Shown here: positions 1 through 7,957 of the stretch, in pieces
Layout of the letters: every line of letters begins with the position of its first letter
Position numbering within the stretch: position 1 is the first letter of the stretch
Assembly: GCA_903845125.1 (NCBI GenBank)
Contig: CAIMWS010000494.1
Location: 1 to 39,472 of the forward strand
Source: an uncultured Verrucomicrobiota bacterium
Lineage (GTDB): Bacteria > Verrucomicrobiota > Verrucomicrobiia > Limisphaerales > UBA1319
Length of the DNA: 39,472 nucleotides
Direction: 5' to 3'
The notes under the pieces: generated by a model
What the model was told of the DNA's origin: nothing
The model's database searches: none
Seen by the model: only the letters and a program-made list of their open reading frames with translations
Made by a program: the position numbers and the translations under genes

Positions 1-182
1 GATCCCGTGCCCATCTTAATTTTCGCCACCAGCCCCATCGGGTCTGGCCTCACCGCTTTGTCCTCTTTCACACGACCCAATTGAAAATTGATCCTGGAGT
101 GCCCCGTGGCGGTTGACGGGGGGGTAATTCGGAATTGCCGCTTGTCATCGGCCGGAGTTTGCGGATCAATCTAGAACTTGAA

Positions 183-1469
183 ATGCATCAGAATAACACC
201 TCAGTGAAACTGGCAAAAGCAACTCTGTGGCTGTTCCTGGCCGGCGTAGCCGCCCGGGGAGCGGAAGGATTGGATGGCAACTGGCCGCGCTGGCGCGGCC
301 CCCAGGACCAGGGCAGCGGCGCTCCCAACGCCACCTTGCCCACCCAATTAAGCGGCCCGCAGAACCTGCTTTGGAAGGCCGCGCTGCCCGGCAAAGGCTG
401 CTCCACACCCATCGTGTGGGAGCGCCGCATTTATCTCACGGCGCCGGTGGGGGGGCAGGATGCGGTGCTGGCTTTCGATTGGGAAGGAAAGCTGCTCTGG
501 CAGACCGTCCTGGGGCCGGAGCGCAAGGGCAAGCATCGCAATGGCTCCGGCAGCAATCCGTCGCTGGCGACGGACGGGCAAGGTTTGTTCGCTTATTTCA
601 AAAGCGGCCTCCTGGCGCGGCTGGACCTGGCCGGGGGGGTGACCTGGAAAACCGGGCTGCAGGAACGCTTCGGCCAGGACAGCCTGTTTTGGGACATCGG
701 CAGCTCGCCCGTGCTGACGAAACAGGATGTGGTGGTGGCGGTGATGCACCACGGCAATTCCTTCCTGGCGGCCTTCGACAAAGCGACCGGCGCCGTGCAT
801 TGGAAAGTGGCGCGGAATTATGAAACCCCGCTGGAAGGGGACCACAGCTACGCCACGCCGATCGTGCTGGCAAAGGGCGACCAGGAAATCGTGCTGGTCT
901 GGGGGGCTTTGCACCTGACCGCGCACCGGGCTGAGGATGGGCAAATCCTCTGGAGCTGCGGCGATTTCAATCCGGAGGCCACCACCTATTGGCCGGCGGT
1001 ATCCTCGGCCGTGGTGGCCGGGGACATGGTGGTGGTGCCTTATGGCCGGGGCATGCGCCTGCACGGCATCCGGCTCGGAGGCACGGGAGACGTCACCGCC
1101 ACCCACCGGGCCTGGCTGAGGAAGGATACCGGATCGTTTGTGCCCACCCCCTCGGTCAGCCAGGGCCGGGTGTACCTGTTGCGCGACCGGGGCGAAGTGG
1201 AGTGCATCGATGCCGGAACGGGCAAGACCGTCTGGAGCGGAGCGCTGCCCAAGGATAGCTCCAATTACTACGGGTCCCCCTTGGTGGCGGGCGGCCATAT
1301 TTACGCCGCCCGGGAGGATGGCGTGGTCTTGGTGGCCCGGGTGGAGGGGAAATTCGAGGTGGTTTCGGAAAACGACATGGGCGAACGCATCATCGCCTCG
1401 CCAGTGGCGGTGGCCAATCGGCTGCTGCTGCGCGGCGAAAAGAATCTGTTTTGCCTGGGGACGAAGTAA
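183..1469 (+). CDS. Exported PQQ-like beta-propeller protein
   Basis: A 428-residue protein that begins with a signal-peptide-like segment (basic start, then hydrophobic LWLFLAGVAA and an ARGAEG cleavage region around residues 22-28). The rest is a run of propeller blades with repeated patterns such as DATGKTVW-like and GTGKTVWSG, typical of the PQQ/quinoprotein-like (PF13360 type) fold. An early WPRWRGP motif is characteristic of the many secreted planctomycete/verrucomicrobial members of this family. No cofactor-binding residues can be assigned, so it is probably a structural or binding propeller rather than a proven quinoprotein dehydrogenase. The ATG at 183 was preferred over a more upstream in-frame TTG because the signal peptide then starts normally. 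It lies 190 bp upstream of araA on the same strand, but nothing shows co-regulation. Confidence 0.85.
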   Translation: MHQNNTSVKLAKATLWLFLAGVAARGAEGLDGNWPRWRGPQDQGSGAPNATLPTQLSGPQNLLWKAALPGKGCSTPIVWERRIYLTAPVGGQDAVLAFDWEGKLLWQTVLGPERKGKHRNGSGSNPSLATDGQGLFAYFKSGLLARLDLAGGVTWKTGLQERFGQDSLFWDIGSSPVLTKQDVVVAVMHHGNSFLAAFDKATGAVHWKVARNYETPLEGDHSYATPIVLAKGDQEIVLVWGALHLTAHRAEDGQILWSCGDFNPEATTYWPAVSSAVVAGDMVVVPYGRGMRLHGIRLGGTGDVTATHRAWLRKDTGSFVPTPSVSQGRVYLLRDRGEVECIDAGTGKTVWSGALPKDSSNYYGSPLVAGGHIYAAREDGVVLVARVEGKFEVVSENDMGERIIASPVAVANRLLLRGEKNLFCLGTK

Positions 1470-1515
1470 GGACGGCTGGTGCCACGCCCGCGCCACCGGG
1501 TTTTTGGGCGAGGCA

Positions 1516-1536
1516 GCGGCCGGCTGTTACGGCCGC
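1516..1536 (+). other. GC-rich hairpin between the propeller gene and araA
   Basis: A perfect 7-bp inverted repeat (GCGGCCG / CGGCCGC) with a 7-base loop, 46 bp after the propeller stop codon. It has no following T-run, so it is not a classical intrinsic terminator. It may be a transcript-end stabiliser or chance GC-rich structure. Confidence 0.3.
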
Positions 1537-1659
1537 CGCGCGCCGCGAACATAATCTTGAACCCAACGCCGCTTTTGGGCAGGGTTGCAGGCCAAGCCGG
1601 TGGATCACCATCCGGGAAAGCCAAAGTGCGGCAGGGCGCACCCAATCAGGAGAAAATTT

Positions 1660-3171
1660 ATGATCGAATTAAAGAAACTGGAAGCATGGTTTGTGACGGG
1701 CAGCCAGGACTTGTACGGCCCCGAAACCTTGAAGCAGGTGGCGGCGCACTCGCAGCAAATTGCGAAGGCGCTCAATGCGTCCTCCGCCATCCCGGTAAAA
1801 ATCGTGTTCAAGCCGGTGCTGACCTCGCCGGACGCCATCGCCGAGCTTTGCCAGGCGGCCAATACGGCCCCCCGCTGCGTCGGTTTGATCACCTGGATGC
1901 ACACCTTTTCCCCGGCGAAAATGTGGATCAACGGGCTCAAAATCCTGCATAAACCGGTGGCCCACCTCCATACCCAGTTCAACCGGGATATCCCCTGGTC
2001 CTCGATCGACATGGATTTCATGAACCTGAACCAGGCGGCCCACGGGGACCGCGAATACGGGTTCATCATGAGCCGGATGCGGCTGAACCGGAAAGTGGTG
2101 GTGGGGTATTGGGAGGAGGCAGCCGTGCGCAGCCAGTTGGGCGCCTGGACCCGGGCGGCGGCGGCCTGGCTGGATTGGCAGGGCGCCCGGTTCGCGCGGT
2201 TTGGCGACAACATGCGGGAAGTGGCCGTGACGGAAGGGGACAAGGTGGCCGCCCAAATCAAGCTGGGCTACGCGGTCCACGGCTTTGGCGTGGGCGACCT
2301 CGTGGCGGCGGTCCAATCAGTCTCCAGCCAGGCCGTGGAGCAACTGCTGGGCGAATACGATGAAGCCTATGCCGTGGCGCCCGAATTGCGCAAAGGGGGC
2401 GCCCAGCGCGCCGCGCTGAAGGAGGCGGCCCGCATCGAACAGGGAATGCGCGATTTCCTGAGCCAGGGCCAGTTCAAAGGCTTCACCACCACCTTCGAAG
2501 ACTTGCACGGCCTCGTCCAGCTCCCCGGGCTGGCGGTGCAGCGCCTGATGGCCGACGGTTACGGCTTCGGCGCCGAGGGGGACTGGAAGACCGCCGCCCT
2601 GGTGCGCGCCATGAAGGTGATGGCCTCCGGGCTGCCCGGCGGCACCTCGTTCATGGAGGATTACACCTACCACCTGGACCCCGCCGGCATGAAGGTCCTG
2701 GGCGCCCACATGCTCGAGATCTGCTCCAGCGTGGCCGCAGGCAAACCCGCGCTGGAAATTCATCCCTTGGGCATTGGCGGCAAGGCCGACCCGGTGCGCC
2801 TCGTGTTCAATGCCCCGCCCGGCGCTGCGCTGAACGCCTCGTTGATCGACCTGGGCAACCGGTTCCGGCTGGTGGTGAACGATGTGCAAGTGGTCCCCGC
2901 CACCGAAGCGCTGCCGAAATTGCCGGTGGCACGGGTGATATGGGAGCCCCAGCCCAGCCTGCCGGTGGCAGCCGCGGCCTGGATATATTCCGGGGGCGCC
3001 CATCATGCCGGCTTCAGCCAGGCCATCACCGCCGAACACCTGGAGGATTTTGCGGAGATCGCGGGCCTCGAGTTCCTGCACATCCACGGCCGCACCGAAA
3101 TCACCGGCCTGAAAAAAGAGCTGCGCTGGAACGAGGTCTATTACGCCCTGCAAAAGGGGTGGCTGTCCTAA
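1660..3171 (+). CDS. araA: L-arabinose isomerase
   Basis: This 503-residue protein interconverts L-arabinose and L-ribulose in the cytoplasm. It matches the classical AraA family throughout: [21 protein letters not shown] at the N-terminus, [78 protein letters not shown], [12 protein letters not shown] and a C-terminal GGAHH. The manganese-binding Glu and His positions of the family lie in the [15 protein letters not shown] and GGAHH segments. Length is that expected of the family (about 500). The start at 1660 has an AGGAGA ribosome-binding site at 1648-1653. No ribulokinase or ribulose-phosphate epimerase gene is adjacent, so the rest of the arabinose pathway must be elsewhere. Confidence 0.97.
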   Translation: MIELKKLEAWFVTGSQDLYGPETLKQVAAHSQQIAKALNASSAIPVKIVFKPVLTSPDAIAELCQAANTAPRCVGLITWMHTFSPAKMWINGLKILHKPVAHLHTQFNRDIPWSSIDMDFMNLNQAAHGDREYGFIMSRMRLNRKVVVGYWEEAAVRSQLGAWTRAAAAWLDWQGARFARFGDNMREVAVTEGDKVAAQIKLGYAVHGFGVGDLVAAVQSVSSQAVEQLLGEYDEAYAVAPELRKGGAQRAALKEAARIEQGMRDFLSQGQFKGFTTTFEDLHGLVQLPGLAVQRLMADGYGFGAEGDWKTAALVRAMKVMASGLPGGTSFMEDYTYHLDPAGMKVLGAHMLEICSSVAAGKPALEIHPLGIGGKADPVRLVFNAPPGAALNASLIDLGNRFRLVVNDVQVVPATEALPKLPVARVIWEPQPSLPVAAAAWIYSGGAHHAGFSQAITAEHLEDFAEIAGLEFLHIHGRTEITGLKKELRWNEVYYALQKGWLS

Positions 3172-3454
3172 ACCGCCCTCCTGGTCCGATCCAACCGACC
3201 TTCGTGGCCGCATCGGCGCTTGGCGCCGGCCACGCTGCCGGCTGGTTGCCCGCAGGCGGATTATCCAAGTCATACAGCCCCAGACCGCTGCCAGGTTTTG
3301 GACTGGGCTACTTTTCTTTCCACCCAGCGCCGCCGGTCAGGCACTGCACTCCCCACCCCGCCCCTGAAAACACCGGTGCTGGTGCAAAAATCGGCACTGC
3401 TGATCCAGCATTAAATTTTGTTTTTAGCAGGGGCAAGAAAAACTGAAAACTTTC

Positions 3455-3484
3455 GCGACGGCAAAAACGCGATTTTGCCGTCGC
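3455..3484. other. Perfect 12-bp hairpin
   Basis: Arms GCGACGGCAAAA (3455-3466) and TTTTGCCGTCGC (3473-3484) enclose a 6-base loop. The inner end of the stem is A:T rich, and no T-run follows on either strand. It is 283 bp after araA, so it could be a processing or termination element, or a small mobile-type palindrome. Confidence 0.45.
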
Positions 3485-3492
3485 AGAATAGA

Positions 3493-3521
3493 TTGGACAT
3501 AATCGCCACGTATACTATACA
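3493..3521 (+). promoter_or_regulatory. Orphan sigma70-like promoter TTGGAC-17-TATACA
   Basis: TTGGAC at 3493-3498 and TATACA at 3516-3521 are separated by exactly 17 bases. The -10 region lies inside a 6-bp inverted repeat (CGTATA 3509-3514, TATACG 3526-3531). No gene follows on the plus strand before the converging pilin-like gene, so any transcript would be non-coding or antisense to that gene. Sequence match only. Confidence 0.35.
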
Positions 3522-3560
3522 GATATATACGAAAGCGCGTTCCGCGCTCCGGAGAAGGCC

Positions 3561-3600
3561 CCCTCACCCTGGCCCTCTCCCCGCCGGCGGGGCGAGGGGA
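3561..3600. repeat. REP-like palindromic repeat (CCCTCACCC / CCCTCTCCCC type)
   Basis: The sequence runs CCCTCACCCTGGCCCTCTCC and on into a nearly perfect 13-bp palindrome centred at 3586/3587 (one mismatch). This family of GC-rich palindromes is scattered between genes of many bacteria and is often mis-annotated as a peptide containing HPGPLP. One copy was recognised in this window. Confidence 0.55.
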
Positions 3601-3861
3601 TCCGCTGTGGGCGATTTCCAAGCCTGGCCCAATCCGCGCAAGGCCCGCCGCCAGTTGAGATTTGCGGATCGCATAGGCCGGCGCATGGGGGCGATCCCCT
3701 ACCGGCTAAGGCAGAGGTAGGAACATGGCCCAACCGCCGCTGTGAACAGGGGATTAAATGATCGTTGGAGGCCACCGGGCGGCAATTACCAGGGGATAAA
3801 GCGGGCAGGAGAAATCTGGTCCGCTTAAATTGCCGGCTTTCGCCCGCAAAACCGGGCGGGA

Positions 3862-4311
3862 TTAATCCTGCGCGTGGTGCTCGTCGGAATCGGATTCTCC
3901 TGCATCATGGCCCAAATCAGCCAGGGAGCAACCCGGGGTTCGGGATACGCGCCCCAAAGTGTAAGTGCCATTGGCCGGGCAGGACGGCATTTTGCCACCG
4001 CCCAAATAGGGAGTTATATCACTTGAGTTCGGAACGGCGTTTAGGGGTTTGTTTTTTTCAAAGGCCCACAGTTCTTTCATGTGGCTCAATTTCTTCAGGT
4101 TGGCGATGCAGGCGGTTCGCTGGGCTTTTTCGCGGGCCTTCAACAGATTGGGCATCGCGATGGCCAGAATCAGGCTGATGATGGCTACCGTGATCATGAT
4201 TTCCAACATGGTGAATGCCGCCCGCCGCCCGGTTTGATCCCCACCCGGTTTGGCCCGCCACCCATTGCATCCCAAGGTCCCATCCCAATAACGACGATCT
4301 GGAATTTCCAT
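3862..4311 (-). CDS. Type IV pilin-like / general secretion pseudopilin
   Basis: A 149-residue protein with a prepilin N-terminus: a basic leader, then RRAAFTMLEIMITVAIISLI, in which Phe precedes the methylated-type segment and the +5 Glu is present. The cleavage would fall about 30 residues in, before FTMLE. The hydrophobic helix continues to about residue 52 and is followed by a short globular part (LLKAREKAQRTACIANLKKL) seen in many verrucomicrobial GspG-like proteins. The leader is unusually long. The ATG at 4311 was preferred to a TTG two codons upstream; neither has a clear ribosome-binding site. It stands alone, without other type II secretion genes nearby. Function beyond a pilin-like surface or periplasmic protein cannot be read from the sequence. 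Confidence 0.8.
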   Translation of the reverse strand: MEIPDRRYWDGTLGCNGWRAKPGGDQTGRRAAFTMLEIMITVAIISLILAIAMPNLLKAREKAQRTACIANLKKLSHMKELWAFEKNKPLNAVPNSSDITPYLGGGKMPSCPANGTYTLGRVSRTPGCSLADLGHDAGESDSDEHHAQD

Positions 4312-4525
4312 AACCAATGTTAATTTTTAAAAAAAGCACCTCGATTGCAAGCTCAAACTGAACCAAAACCGGCAGTCGTCCTGAAGGTGTCCTCCCCCCG
4401 CGAATTGCGCCAAAAAAACGAGCCATTAGACCGGCATCCATCCGCCGGGCCTGGGACAAGGCCAAAATCCCTGGCCCGGCACATAGGCTCGTTGGCGTCT
4501 TCAAACCCCGAAGCCCGGCAAAAAC

Positions 4526-4599
4526 ATGAGTGCACTCATATTTTATTGACACAGAGCCGGACCGGGCGGAGATTATCACAGTTACATGAGCAAGCTCAT
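4526..4599 (+). promoter_or_regulatory. Two TetR-type operators flanking a TTGACA promoter
   Basis: A perfect 14-bp palindrome ATGAGTGCACTCAT (4526-4539) and a near-identical one, ATGAGCAAGCTCAT (4586-4599), have centres exactly 60 bp apart, about six helical turns. Between them is TTGACA (4546-4551) with a possible GATTAT -10 (4571-4576, spacer 19). The second site ends 3 bp before the tetR start codon at 4603. The arrangement fits autorepression by the adjacent TetR protein; binding is inferred. Confidence 0.7.
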
Positions 4600-4602
4600 T
4601 TT

Positions 4603-5277
4603 ATGAAAACGAGTACACGACGGGCTAATTCATCCGGCCCCGCGCAGAAATCAGGTTCCGGCAAACGCCTGGAAAACAAGGCGAAGACGAGGAAGGCCAT
4701 CCTCAAGGCCGCTTCGGAACTCTTTGCCAAAAAGGGATTCTTCCAGACCACCACCGATGAAATATCGGGCAAGGCCAAAATTGCCGATGGCACCCTGTTC
4801 AATTATTTCCCGACGAAAGAGGACCTTGCCCTATGCTTCCTCGATGAGCTGCTGATCGGGCTTATTGAGTGGTTTCAGCAGGAGGAGCGGCTCCAGTCCG
4901 CCCCCCTGGCCGAACGGCTCTTTGCCATCATCCACCAGCACATGGAACGCCTCCGTCCCTATCAGGACTTTGTCGGCGCGGTTTATCTGCGCGCCTTGCA
5001 ACCGGCCTCCAAATTGCATCCCTTGAGCTTGCAGTCGCAGGAGTACAACTTGCGCTACCTGCGGTTCATCCGCGAGGTGCTCTCCCAAGCCGAGGCCAGG
5101 GGCGAGTTGCCCCAAGTGGGAGATTTGGGGGCCTATGTTTTCGCCCTGTTGCATCTCGCCATCATCACCCACTGGCTGCAAGACGATTCCCCCGGGAAAG
5201 AGAATACCCTGGCCCTGCTGGATCGGAGCCTCAAAATGGCCTCCCGGTTCATGGCGAAAGGAGGGTGGGACTGGTGA
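4603..5277 (+). CDS. TetR/AcrR family transcriptional regulator
   Basis: A 224-residue regulator. After a basic 28-residue N-terminal tail, residues about 30-80 form the TetR DNA-binding domain: KTRKAILKAASELFAKKGF, then TTTDEISGKAKIADGTLFNY and FPTKEDL, the usual helix-turn-helix and helix 4. The remaining helical domain would bind an unknown ligand. The ATG at 4603 directly follows two palindromic operator-like sites, indicating autoregulation. Its stop overlaps the GTG start of the ABC1-kinase gene (GTGA), so the two are translationally coupled and the regulator probably controls that kinase. The ligand cannot be guessed from the sequence. Confidence 0.92.
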   Translation: MKTSTRRANSSGPAQKSGSGKRLENKAKTRKAILKAASELFAKKGFFQTTTDEISGKAKIADGTLFNYFPTKEDLALCFLDELLIGLIEWFQQEERLQSAPLAERLFAIIHQHMERLRPYQDFVGAVYLRALQPASKLHPLSLQSQEYNLRYLRFIREVLSQAEARGELPQVGDLGAYVFALLHLAIITHWLQDDSPGKENTLALLDRSLKMASRFMAKGGWDW

Positions 5278-6629
5278 AAAACAGCGACCCTCCAGGTTAC
5301 TTTGGCCGCGGCTTCCAATTGGGCAAACTCGGCCTGTCGCTCACGGGGAGCTACCTGGGATACCAGACACAGAATCTATTTTTTGGTGAAGAGCTCAAGG
5401 CCGAACGGCGCCACGATTTTCAGCAAAAGGCTGCCCGGCTCGTGCGCCAGGCGCTGGGGCCGCTCAAAGGTCCCTGCATGAAAATCGGCCAGATCCTCAG
5501 CATGCAGACCCAGGCGCTGCCCGATGACGCCATCGCCGAATTGGCCGCCCTGCAGATGCAGGCCCCCGGCATGCATCCCACCCTGGCCCGCGCCCAGTTC
5601 AAGAACGCCACCGGCAAATATCCTGAGGATGTATTTCAGGAGTTCGAACCTGAGCCCTTCGCCGCCGCCTCCCTGGGCCAGGTCCATCGCGCCGTCACCC
5701 GGCGGGGCGAAAAGGTGGCGGTCAAAATCCAATATCCCGCCATCCGAACCGCCATTGAGAACGACCTTAAACTCCTCCGCTCAGCCACCCTCCCCGGGCG
5801 GATCACGGGGCACACGCCGGTATCCATCCTGGAGGAAATGCAACGCGGCTTTCTGGAAGAAACCGACTATATCCAGGAGGGCAAAAACATCGAGTATTTC
5901 CGTGACCGGCTGGCGGTCCTGCCCCAGGTCGCCCTGCCCTCAGTTTATTGGGACTTGACCACCGACCGGGTGTTGACCATGTCCTTTGTTGAGGGTGAAC
6001 CCATCGGCAGGTTCCGGGAGTCAAACCCCTCTCAGGCGGTTCGTGACCTCATTGGCCAGCGTTTATTTGAGCTTTACCATTTCCAGCTCCAGTGTTGCCA
6101 GGCACTCCATGCCGACCACCATCCAGGCAACTACCTGTTTCGCGCTGATGGCTCATTCGGCCTGGTGGATTTCGGATGCGTCAAGCGCGTTTCGGCCGGG
6201 ATCCAGGAATTAGGCCGCTGCTGTGTCCACCATTCCTGGCGCCAGGGCGAAGCGGAGGCGCAACGCGTGATGGACCTCATCTGGGGGCCACAGGTGCAGC
6301 ACGCCAAAGCCCGGCGCATGCTGCCGGGCCTGGATGAGCTGATGAACCTCGTTTTCCCACCGGCAGAGGCGGGTCCCACCCACCGGCTGGTTGATTTCGG
6401 GCAGCCCGCCTTGCTGGATACCCTGTTCCGAATCTGGCGCAAGGCATTGTGGGCCAAACTCGCCAATCCCGAGTTTGCTTTCATCACCCGTGCCGAACTG
6501 GGTCTTTACAACCTATTGCATCACTTGGGAGCGAGAGTCGCAACCAGGGAGGCTTGGAACCATGTGATCGAACTCCAGCAAACGCCCGCAACCGAAAACG
6601 GGAAGAAACATCCCCAATACCCACGGTGA
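5274..6629 (+). CDS. ABC1/ADCK (UbiB-like) atypical protein kinase
   Basis: A 451-residue member of the ABC1/UbiB family, proteins tied to isoprenoid quinone metabolism or lipid homeostasis in other organisms. Signature elements appear in order: the KxGQ motif (MKIGQILSMQ, about residue 65), the alanine-rich nucleotide loop (AAASLGQVH), the VAVK lysine, EEMQRGFLEETDYIQEGKN, and the catalytic HADHHPGNYL plus metal-binding VDFGC. The GTG start at 5274 overlaps the tetR stop by 4 bases and is preceded by AAAGGAGGG at 5258-5266, a strong ribosome-binding site. The protein has no obvious membrane segment at its C-terminus, unlike E. coli UbiB. The substrate is unknown; no quinone biosynthesis genes are nearby. 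Confidence 0.93.
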   Translation: MKNSDPPGYFGRGFQLGKLGLSLTGSYLGYQTQNLFFGEELKAERRHDFQQKAARLVRQALGPLKGPCMKIGQILSMQTQALPDDAIAELAALQMQAPGMHPTLARAQFKNATGKYPEDVFQEFEPEPFAAASLGQVHRAVTRRGEKVAVKIQYPAIRTAIENDLKLLRSATLPGRITGHTPVSILEEMQRGFLEETDYIQEGKNIEYFRDRLAVLPQVALPSVYWDLTTDRVLTMSFVEGEPIGRFRESNPSQAVRDLIGQRLFELYHFQLQCCQALHADHHPGNYLFRADGSFGLVDFGCVKRVSAGIQELGRCCVHHSWRQGEAEAQRVMDLIWGPQVQHAKARRMLPGLDELMNLVFPPAEAGPTHRLVDFGQPALLDTLFRIWRKALWAKLANPEFAFITRAELGLYNLLHHLGARVATREAWNHVIELQQTPATENGKKHPQYPR

Positions 6630-7107
6630 AAAATCAAGCCCGCCTTCCACTCCTCTCGGATTTCGAGGCGCCCGCCGTTGAGGACTGGGGCCGTGAAAGC
6701 GGAAACCATGGCAGCCCGGGCTGAACGCCGCAGGACACTCCCGGGTGGAAAACTGGAACAGCCGGGCTGGGGCCATCAGGCCTGCCGCCCGGATCAATTC
6801 GCCGAAGGGACCCTATTCGTATTGGGTGGCCCAGGAGCTCATCACACCCTTGGCCCAGGGCAGCCACCTTGCCGTTGCCGTGGAAAAGCCGGGAAAAACG
6901 ATTCACCAGCCACTGCGAGGCATAATCAGCCACCCCCACCGCGCGCCCCTTGATGGCTCCCACTCAGGCCCCGGCCCCAGGCGCCGGAAGTCTGGCGGCC
7001 CAGTTCGGAGCTCAGGCCGACCTCCAGTGCCGGCCCGGAACCGTTTTTCCCGCTTGGCACGGGGGGGAGCCAATATTAGAGTGGCCCGCATACCAAAAAA
7101 TAATGCT
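6630..7107. other. 478-bp intergenic region, no gene recognised
   Basis: Frames on both strands are open over parts of this stretch, but none has a recognisable motif, a ribosome-binding site or a plausible start. One minus-strand stretch (about 6800-6960) has a protein-like composition and could be the decayed end of a gene, but no family could be named. No repeats or terminators were seen. Confidence 0.4.
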
Positions 7108-7941
7108 ATGAAATACTCTCGGGGAGAATTCCATGAAACGCGCCACCCAGCCTGGCAGCGGGGCCGCCGGGCGGGATTCACACTGATTGAACTGCTGGTG
7201 GTGATCGCCATCATTGCCATCCTCGCCAGCATGCTGATCCCCGCCCTCTCCAAGGCCAAAAACAAGGCCCACCGCACCACGTGCATCAACAACCTGCGCC
7301 AGATCGCCCTATTTTTCCAGTTCTACACCGATGACAACCGGGACACCTTTCCGGCGCATCGGAACCAGGGCCTGACCACCGACGATGCCAACTTGTCCAT
7401 GACCAACTGGTGGGGGGTGACGGTGTTGGGCAAGCAGCGCCAGACCAATATGTTTTGCTGCCCGGCCATCAAGGGCAAGCGGCTGGACAACGGCATCCCG
7501 TGGGAATGGAAATTCGATCCCCACAAGGTGGGCTACGGGATGAACGCCTTCTTCCTGGGCATCCACCCTTACCCGAGCGGTTCGCTCACGGTGGGAGGCG
7601 TGCTGTTCGACAGCCGCCCCTGGTTCAAACGGACCTCCATCATCAAGCCGGCCCAAAACCTGCTGATCGGCGAAGGCATGCCCAAGTCCGACGGCACCTG
7701 GAGCAGCAGCCTGTGGTGGCCCACCTCCTGCATGCTCCGCAATGCCAGCTCCTCCAAGGCCTTCGAGGGCATCGACCAACTGCGCCATTTCAACTCCGGC
7801 ATCGCCCTCTTCAATGATGGCCATGCCGAGCCCAAAAAAGACGACCAGATCAACCCGCCGATCGATCCCGGCACGGGGGATGCGCGCGGCCTGGTCAACG
7901 CCCAGTATTGGGATCCCCTGCAACGCTCCATCCGCCGTTAA
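7108..7941 (+). CDS. Prepilin-type N-terminal / H-X9-DG type exported protein
   Basis: A 277-residue protein with the prepilin cleavage and methylation motif [20 protein letters not shown], followed by [20 protein letters not shown], the commonest N-terminus of verrucomicrobial and planctomycetal pseudopilin-like proteins. The C-terminal part contains [17 protein letters not shown], an H-x(n)-DG signature of the DUF1559-like group. Such proteins occur in large families in PVC bacteria, probably at the cell surface, with unknown function. The ATG at 7108 is in frame but lacks a ribosome-binding site. A better-placed ATG at 7133, with GGGGAGA at 7121-7127, is in another frame and stops after 17 codons, so a frameshift near 7135-7180 is possible. 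The gene ends 16 bp before the next. Confidence 0.85.
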   Translation: MKYSRGEFHETRHPAWQRGRRAGFTLIELLVVIAIIAILASMLIPALSKAKNKAHRTTCINNLRQIALFFQFYTDDNRDTFPAHRNQGLTTDDANLSMTNWWGVTVLGKQRQTNMFCCPAIKGKRLDNGIPWEWKFDPHKVGYGMNAFFLGIHPYPSGSLTVGGVLFDSRPWFKRTSIIKPAQNLLIGEGMPKSDGTWSSSLWWPTSCMLRNASSSKAFEGIDQLRHFNSGIALFNDGHAEPKKDDQINPPIDPGTGDARGLVNAQYWDPLQRSIRR

Positions 7942-7957
7942 CCAACCCCGGTCTTTT

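Larger units (their letters stand above)
3172..3861. other. 690-bp intergenic region with hairpins and an orphan promoter-like site
   Basis: No convincing gene is seen between araA and the converging pilin-like gene. The stretch holds a 12-bp perfect hairpin (3455-3484), a near-consensus promoter (3493-3521) and a palindromic repeat of the CCCTCACCC/CCCTCTCCCC type (3561-3599). Open frames here are short, compositionally biased and read through the repeat, so they were not called. Confidence 0.5.

Noticed and set aside
348..1496. Minus-strand frame of 382 codons opposite the PQQ-like propeller gene
   Set aside because: No start context or motif, and the plus strand has propeller repeats and a signal peptide.
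3418..3720. Open frame encoding a peptide with PPHPGPLP in the repeat region
   Set aside because: The frame reads through the CCCTCACCC/CCCTCTCCCC palindrome; such HPGPLP peptides are a known annotation artefact of this repeat, and no ribosome-binding site is present.
6513..6963. Minus-strand frames between the ABC1 kinase and the pilin-like gene, considered as a decayed gene
   Set aside because: The sequence cannot be assigned to a family, and the frames are interrupted; kept only as a note on the intergenic entry.
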